Source: Parasulfuritortus sp037446165
Lineage (GTDB): Bacteria; Pseudomonadota; Gammaproteobacteria; Burkholderiales; Thiobacillaceae
Assembly: GCA_037446165.1 (NCBI GenBank)
Contig: JBBIJC010000088.1
Location: 1-10,415, forward strand
DNA length: 10,415 nt
Direction: 5' to 3'
Below, in pieces: positions 6,298-10,415 of this stretch (position 1 is the stretch's first letter; each line of letters begins with the position of its first letter). The position numbers were made by a program, and so were the translations under genes. A model generated the notes under the pieces. It saw only the letters and a list, made by a program, of their open reading frames with translations. It was not told the origin of the DNA and did no database searches.

Positions 6298-7617
6298 TCA
6301 GCTGTTTTTGCCATCCATTTCAAACAACGCGATGCTCTCCACATGCGCAGTATGCGGGAACATGTTGGCCACGCCCGCGGCCTTGAGGGCGTAGCCTTTG
6401 TTATTGACCAATACGGCCGCGTCGCGAGCCAGGGTGGCCGGGCTGCACGATACGTAGACGATGCGGCTGGGACCGCTGCCATCTTCGGGCAGCGATTTCA
6501 CCAGCTCGATCGCGCCATCGCGGGGCGGGTCGATCAGCCACTTGTCGAAGCGGCCCAGCGCGGCGAGTATCTCCGGCGCCATTTCGAACAGGTTCATGAC
6601 CTGATATCGGGTCAGGTGATCCAGCCCATTCAGCCGGGCATTCTCCAGCGCCCGGCTGACCAGACCCGAACTGCCCTCAATGCCCAACACCTCGGCCCCA
6701 CGACGGGCGATGGGCAAGGTGAAGTTGCCCAGGCCACAGAAGAAATCGGCCACCTTCTCGCCCGGCTTCGGTTCCAGCATGCGGATGGCGCGCCGGACCA
6801 GCATGCGGTTGACGCCGTGGTTGACCTGGGTGAATTCGGTCGGCTTGAACGGCATGGTCAAACTGAATTCCGGCAGGCTGTAACTTAGCTCCGGGCCGTC
6901 GACGGGATGGAACGGCTGGGCGGTGTCCGGTCCCTTGGTCTGCAGCCAGACCTGTACCCGATGCGTGTTGGCAAAGGCGCGAACCTTGTTCTCGTCCTCA
7001 GGCGTCAGCGGTTCCAGGATGCGGAACACCAGCACGGCCACGCCATCGCCCACGGCGACCTCGATCTGAGGCAGGCGGTCGCGGATGGACAGACCGGCGA
7101 CCAGTTCGCGCATGGCCGGCAACAGATGGCCAATCTCCGGCGACAACACTTCGCAACCCAGCATGTCGGCGACATAGCTGCTCTTGCGTTCGTGGAAGCC
7201 GACCAGCACCCCGCCCTTCTTGGGCACATTGCGCACCGACAGCCGGGCCTTGGTGCGATAGCCCCAGGTCGGACCATGGATCGGCGCCAGCATGGTTTCC
7301 GGCTTCACTTTGCCGATATGCTCGAAGCAGTCTTCCAGCACGCGCTGCTTGGCCGCCACCTGCGCCGCTTCATCCAAGTGCTGATGGGTGCACCCACCGC
7401 AGATGCCGAACCACTGGCAACCCGGCGTCACCCGGTACGGACTGGCCTTGACGATGCGGTGAACCTGAGCCTGTTCGTAGTTGTCCTTCTTGCGGTAGGT
7501 CGAGGCCTCGACGATCTCGCCGATCAGTGCGCCATCGACGAAGACGGCCTTGCCATCACGATGTGCCACACCGCGGCCTTCATGGTCGAGAGACTCAATG
7601 AACAACTGGTAATTCAT
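6298..7617 (-). CDS. rlmD: 23S rRNA (uracil-5)-methyltransferase RlmD
   Basis: SAM-dependent enzyme that makes 5-methyluridine at position 1939 of 23S rRNA (formerly RumA). Numbered from Met at 7617 it is 439 residues. A TRAM RNA-binding domain covers about 1-55. The [4Fe-4S] ligands are Cys67, Cys73 and Cys76 (CQWFGICGGC) and Cys155 (MLGCEV), in the E. coli RlmD spacing. The SAM loop is DFFCGLGNFTLPIA (291-304), IDPPRDG is at 362-368, the catalytic Cys391 is in YVSCSP and the general base Glu427 in HVESIALFE. An alternative ATG at 7647 adds ten residues not expected in the family. The start at 7617 is preferred because it overlaps the exonuclease stop as ATGA and has GGAG ten bases upstream. 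The family also contains TrmA and RlmC, but the Fe-S cysteines plus the TRAM domain favour RlmD. Confidence 0.94.
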   Translation of the reverse strand: MNYQLFIESLDHEGRGVAHRDGKAVFVDGALIGEIVEASTYRKKDNYEQAQVHRIVKASPYRVTPGCQWFGICGGCTHQHLDEAAQVAAKQRVLEDCFEHIGKVKPETMLAPIHGPTWGYRTKARLSVRNVPKKGGVLVGFHERKSSYVADMLGCEVLSPEIGHLLPAMRELVAGLSIRDRLPQIEVAVGDGVAVLVFRILEPLTPEDENKVRAFANTHRVQVWLQTKGPDTAQPFHPVDGPELSYSLPEFSLTMPFKPTEFTQVNHGVNRMLVRRAIRMLEPKPGEKVADFFCGLGNFTLPIARRGAEVLGIEGSSGLVSRALENARLNGLDHLTRYQVMNLFEMAPEILAALGRFDKWLIDPPRDGAIELVKSLPEDGSGPSRIVYVSCSPATLARDAAVLVNNKGYALKAAGVANMFPHTAHVESIALFEMDGKNS

Positions 7618-8393
7618 GCTGCCCACGCTCCAAGAAACTGATGCCAATGCGGCGCATCAATGCCGGCCAATGTATCCCGCACCAGCACCACTTCCCGCTC
7701 ATATTGTTCGCGGGTCAGCGCCCCGCGCATGAGCTGGAAGCGCAGAAATACGAGGTAGGTGTTCACCACATCGGTCTCGCAATAGTCGCGGATGTCGGCG
7801 ATCTGGCCGTCCTGATAGGCATCCCACACCTTGCTGCCATCCATGCCCAGCTTGCCGGGGAAACCATAGAGCTTGGCCAGACTATCCAGCGCGACAGCGC
7901 CGCGCGGCTGGTACAAAGCGAGCAGGTCCATCAGGTCGAGGTGGCGATTGTGGTAGCGGCTGATGTAGTTATTCCACTTGAATTCCTTGTCGTCCTCGCC
8001 CTGATCCCAGTAACGCGGCGCGGTAACAGAGTGCAGCATGGCGCGGTAGTGCAGCACCGGCAGATCAAAGCCGCCGCCGTTCCAGGACACGATCTGGGGC
8101 GTGTATTTCTCGATGCCGTCGAAGAAGCGCTGAATGATCTGGGCCTCGTCGGCGTCCGGCTCGGACAGGGAAAAGACCTTGAAGCTGTCGCCCGTGCGCA
8201 ACGCGCAGGAAATGGTCACGACCCGTTGCAGATGCAGTGGCATGAAGTCCGAGCCACCGGTCTGCTGGCGGCGCATGAGCAAGGCCATTTCACCGACCTC
8301 CCGGTCGTCTGACCCAGGGCCAATGTCGTGCAGGCGGCGCAGCCCGGCGATGTCAGGGATGGTTTCGATATCGAAGATGAGGACGGGATTCAC
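7614..8393 (-). CDS. Predicted PolB-like DEDDy 3'-5' exonuclease
   Basis: Member of the family of predicted 3'-5' exonucleases related to the proofreading domain of family B DNA polymerases, without a polymerase part. From the GTG at 8393 it is 259 residues. ExoI is FDIETIPD with Asp8 and Glu10, ExoII is SWNGGGFDLP with Asp110, and ExoIII is YCETD with Tyr204 and Asp208, so all four metal-binding acids and the Tyr of the DEDDy type are present. The substrate is not known for this family; repair or processing of DNA (or RNA) is inference. An open frame reaches back to an ATG at 8468, 3 nt after the preceding stop, but those 25 residues do not look like protein of this family, which begins right before the VLIFDIET segment. 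Neither start has a convincing ribosome site. The end is coupled to rlmD by ATGA, so the two are one transcript. Confidence 0.88.
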   Translation of the reverse strand: MNPVLIFDIETIPDIAGLRRLHDIGPGSDDREVGEMALLMRRQQTGGSDFMPLHLQRVVTISCALRTGDSFKVFSLSEPDADEAQIIQRFFDGIEKYTPQIVSWNGGGFDLPVLHYRAMLHSVTAPRYWDQGEDDKEFKWNNYISRYHNRHLDLMDLLALYQPRGAVALDSLAKLYGFPGKLGMDGSKVWDAYQDGQIADIRDYCETDVVNTYLVFLRFQLMRGALTREQYEREVVLVRDTLAGIDAPHWHQFLGAWAA

Positions 8394-8422
8394 GGTGTAA
8401 TCAGCGGCAGGCAAAGGCCGAC

Positions 8423-8428
8423 ATTCTA
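8423..8428 (-). promoter_or_regulatory. Candidate -10 box for the exonuclease-rlmD operon
   Basis: TAGAAT on the minus strand, five of six matches to TATAAT, 30-35 nt before the GTG at 8393 and fitting a short leader of about 20-25 nt. No good -35 at 16-18 bp spacing. If real, it supports the GTG start over the ATG at 8468, which would lie upstream of the transcript start. Confidence 0.3.
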
Positions 8429-8471
8429 CCGTTTCCCAAGCGGGCGCCGATGCGAACCTCGGATACACCGC

Positions 8472-10343
8472 TCAGACGGGCGCTCCGGTAGCCACATCCA
8501 TCAGCAGCGCGCGCACAGACTGAAGATCGCGCCGTTCCAAATGGTGCTCCAACTGTACCAACAGCTCCGGAATACTGTCCCTCTGGTGAGGCTCGCTGGC
8601 CTTCATGATGCGTGGATGCAAGGTCGCCTGGCCATTGCTGGCTTCAATCAGCAGTTCTTCATAAAGTTTTTCGCCCGGGCGCAAGCCGGTGACGGCGATT
8701 TCGATATCACCGGTCGGATTGCTTTCGTCGCGCACCGAATGACCGCCCAACTGAATCATGTTGCGCGCCAGGTCCATGATCTTCACCGGCTCGCCCATAT
8801 CCAGCAAGAACACCTCGCCGCCTACCGCCATGCTGCCAGCCTGGATCACCAGTTCGACCGCCTCGTGGATGGACATGAAATAACGCGTCACCTCGGCATG
8901 GGTCACCGTCACCGGTCCGCCCTGAGCAATCTGGTCCTTGAACAAGGGAATGACCGAGCCGGAAGAACCCAGGACATTGCCGAAACGCACCGCGCAAAAA
9001 TGCTGGTTGCTGTTTCGCTCTGCCGCCTTGATCGCGGCCTCCTGAACCGCCAGTTCGGCCCAGCGCTTGGTCGCCCCCATCACGTTGGTCGGCCGCACGG
9101 CCTTGTCGGTCGAGATCAGGACAAAGGTCTCCACCCCGGCCTCCAGAGCCGACTGCGCCACAGTGCGGGTACCAAAAACATTGTTGCGGGCGCCTTCCAG
9201 CACATTGGCCTCGACCAGCGGGACATGCTTGTGGGCAGCCGCGTGGTAGACCGTCTGTATCCCATGTTCATGCAGCAGATCGGCGACCTGCCTGGCATCG
9301 GTCACCGAACCGAGGCAAGGAATGACAGGACAGTCGGCCATTCCCCAAAGCGCCCGATCGATCTGATACAGCGCCGGCTCACTCTGCTCCAGCAAAACCA
9401 GCCGGCTCGGTTTCAGGGCCACGATCTGGCGGCACAACTCCGACCCGATCGAGCCCCCTGCCCCGGTCACCAGGACGTTTTTATCGGTGATGCTGCGCCC
9501 CAGCAAGGCCCGGTCAGCTGACACCGCGTCACGGCCAAGCAAATCGCCGATATCCACTTCCCGCAACATGCTCACCAGGTGCTTGCCGCTGGCGATATCC
9601 GAAATCGTCGGCAAAATCTGCACCCGGGCGCCCTGCTTGTCCAGGAACGACACGATCTCCTTGCGCCGTGACTGGGAAGCGGAAGGCAAGGTCACGATGA
9701 CATCGTGAATGTCGAAGCTCGCCATCAGATCGGGCAATTGCCCAGGCGGATAGACACGCAGACCAGCCACATCGGAACCATGCAACGCTGCGTTGTCGTC
9801 CAGGAACCCCGCCGGAAAAAACTCCCGCCCCTGATGCAACGAAGCCGCTAGTTGCCGGCCTGCATCACCTGCGCCGTAGATCAAAACCTGGCGCCCATGA
9901 AAACGTTCGCGCACAGGTAGCCACAACACCCAGCGTGCGGCGAATCGCACGCCTCCAATCAACACCAATGCCAACAGCCAGTACAGCAGGGGCACGGAAC
10001 GCGGCACACCTTCTGCGCCTGTCATCTGCGTCATGAAGGCCAGCCCGGCCCACAGCAAGGCCGCCAGCGAGACCGCCTTCATCACAGCCCACAGGGCATG
10101 TTCACCCATAAAGCGGATTACTGAACGATACAAGCCCATCGCGATAAAAACCGGCACGGCCAGAATAGGCGCCACCAGCATGAGCAAAATCTGGCCATGG
10201 TTGGGTATATGCCATTGACCGAAACGCAGCGAATACGCGGCCCAGACTGAAAACAGCAGCAACAGCGTATCCACTGCCAGCATCAGCAACTGCTTGCCCT
10301 GGCGGGGAAGACTAACAAGGCCTTTTTTAAATTTTCGATCCAT
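8472..10343 (-). CDS. Membrane UDP-sugar 4,6-dehydratase, WbpM/CapD/PglF family
   Basis: A 623-residue inner-membrane enzyme of polysaccharide synthesis. Four hydrophobic helices occupy about 18-38, 52-72, 84-105 and 117-140. A first Rossmann domain starts VLIYGAGDAGRQ (153-164). The catalytic NAD(P)-binding domain starts VLVTGAGGSIGSEL (290-303) and shows HAAAHKHVPL (367-376), STDKAVRPTNVMGATKR (411-427) and a late GLRPGEKLYEE (553-563). The active-site set reads Ser411, Met422, Lys426, the SMK variant reported for WbpM in place of the usual S-Y-K. Family members convert UDP-GlcNAc to the 4-keto-6-deoxy sugar used for QuiNAc, FucNAc or bacillosamine in O-antigen, capsule or protein glycans. 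Length is normal for the large form. The ATG at 10343 has AGGTAA at good spacing. It is probably the end of a surface-polysaccharide cluster lying to the right of the window; the exact sugar product is inference. Confidence 0.93.
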   Translation of the reverse strand: MDRKFKKGLVSLPRQGKQLLMLAVDTLLLLFSVWAAYSLRFGQWHIPNHGQILLMLVAPILAVPVFIAMGLYRSVIRFMGEHALWAVMKAVSLAALLWAGLAFMTQMTGAEGVPRSVPLLYWLLALVLIGGVRFAARWVLWLPVRERFHGRQVLIYGAGDAGRQLAASLHQGREFFPAGFLDDNAALHGSDVAGLRVYPPGQLPDLMASFDIHDVIVTLPSASQSRRKEIVSFLDKQGARVQILPTISDIASGKHLVSMLREVDIGDLLGRDAVSADRALLGRSITDKNVLVTGAGGSIGSELCRQIVALKPSRLVLLEQSEPALYQIDRALWGMADCPVIPCLGSVTDARQVADLLHEHGIQTVYHAAAHKHVPLVEANVLEGARNNVFGTRTVAQSALEAGVETFVLISTDKAVRPTNVMGATKRWAELAVQEAAIKAAERNSNQHFCAVRFGNVLGSSGSVIPLFKDQIAQGGPVTVTHAEVTRYFMSIHEAVELVIQAGSMAVGGEVFLLDMGEPVKIMDLARNMIQLGGHSVRDESNPTGDIEIAVTGLRPGEKLYEELLIEASNGQATLHPRIMKASEPHQRDSIPELLVQLEHHLERRDLQSVRALLMDVATGAPV

Positions 10344-10415
10344 TGCTTACCTGAACATCTTGCACATTTCAACTCTTCACGAATCGCATTCCAGATGCTT
10401 AAGGAAACGCTGATT
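10344..10415. other. Upstream region of the dehydratase gene at the window edge
   Basis: Seventy-two bases with the ribosome site AGGTAA just before the ATG at 10343. No clear -35/-10 pair is seen on the minus strand and no gene on either strand. The promoter, if any, or the preceding gene of an operon, lies beyond the edge. Confidence 0.4.

Noticed and set aside
8328..9521. Open frame of 397 codons on the plus strand
   Set aside because: Spans the junction of two minus-strand genes and is antisense to well-recognised exonuclease and dehydratase sequence.
10395..10415. Edge sequence CTTAAGGAAACGCTGATT as an insertion-sequence end
   Set aside because: It vaguely resembles terminal sequences of some insertion elements, but without the other end, a transposase or a target duplication this cannot be supported.

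Overview
The window looks like ordinary, moderately GC-rich proteobacterial chromosome. My best guess is a betaproteobacterium of the Rhodocyclales/Nitrosomonadales kind. The guess rests on the gene families (PolB-like DEDDy exonuclease, WbpM-type dehydratase, Cys-rich zinc-ribbon membrane protein), on lysC lying next to tRNA-Ser, and on codon bias. It is inference, not a database match. Most of the window is housekeeping or core-accessory sequence, with one decayed patch at the left edge.

Layout. 1-445 holds no intact gene. It carries the C-terminal end of a VapC-type PIN toxin (stop at 133-135) and then a truncated addiction-module antidote (stop at 280-282). It lies just past the 3' end of a complete tRNA-Ser(GCU) gene (446-538, minus strand, CCA encoded). 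Next on the minus strand is lysC, a 410-residue aspartate kinase with two ACT domains and a well-formed internal start that could give a separate regulatory beta subunit. Divergent from lysC is a seven-helix Bax-inhibitor-1/YccA membrane protein, closed by a perfect bidirectional terminator (2685-2710).

The next plus-strand unit is two translationally coupled genes. The first is a six-helix K+ channel with a Kv-like charged S4, a TVGYGD filter and a C-terminal RCK (TrkA-N/TrkA-C) module. The second, overlapping by ATGA, is a free-standing RCK protein whose nucleotide-binding glycines are replaced. Together they suggest a heteromeric gating ring made of one NAD-binding and one degenerate RCK.

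From 5177 to 10343 every gene is on the minus strand. In transcription order these are a polysaccharide-type UDP-sugar 4,6-dehydratase (WbpM/CapD family, 623 aa), a PolB-like DEDDy 3'-5' exonuclease (probable GTG start), the 23S rRNA m5U1939 methyltransferase RlmD (coupled to the exonuclease by ATGA), and a triple zinc-ribbon single-pass membrane protein of unknown function. Exonuclease and rlmD are almost certainly one operon; the others may be read from the same or nearby promoters.

I found no CRISPR array, no intact mobile element and no convincing new multi-gene system. The points most worth following up are the split channel/RCK pair, the lysC internal start, the zinc-ribbon protein and the toxin-antitoxin remnants beside the tRNA.
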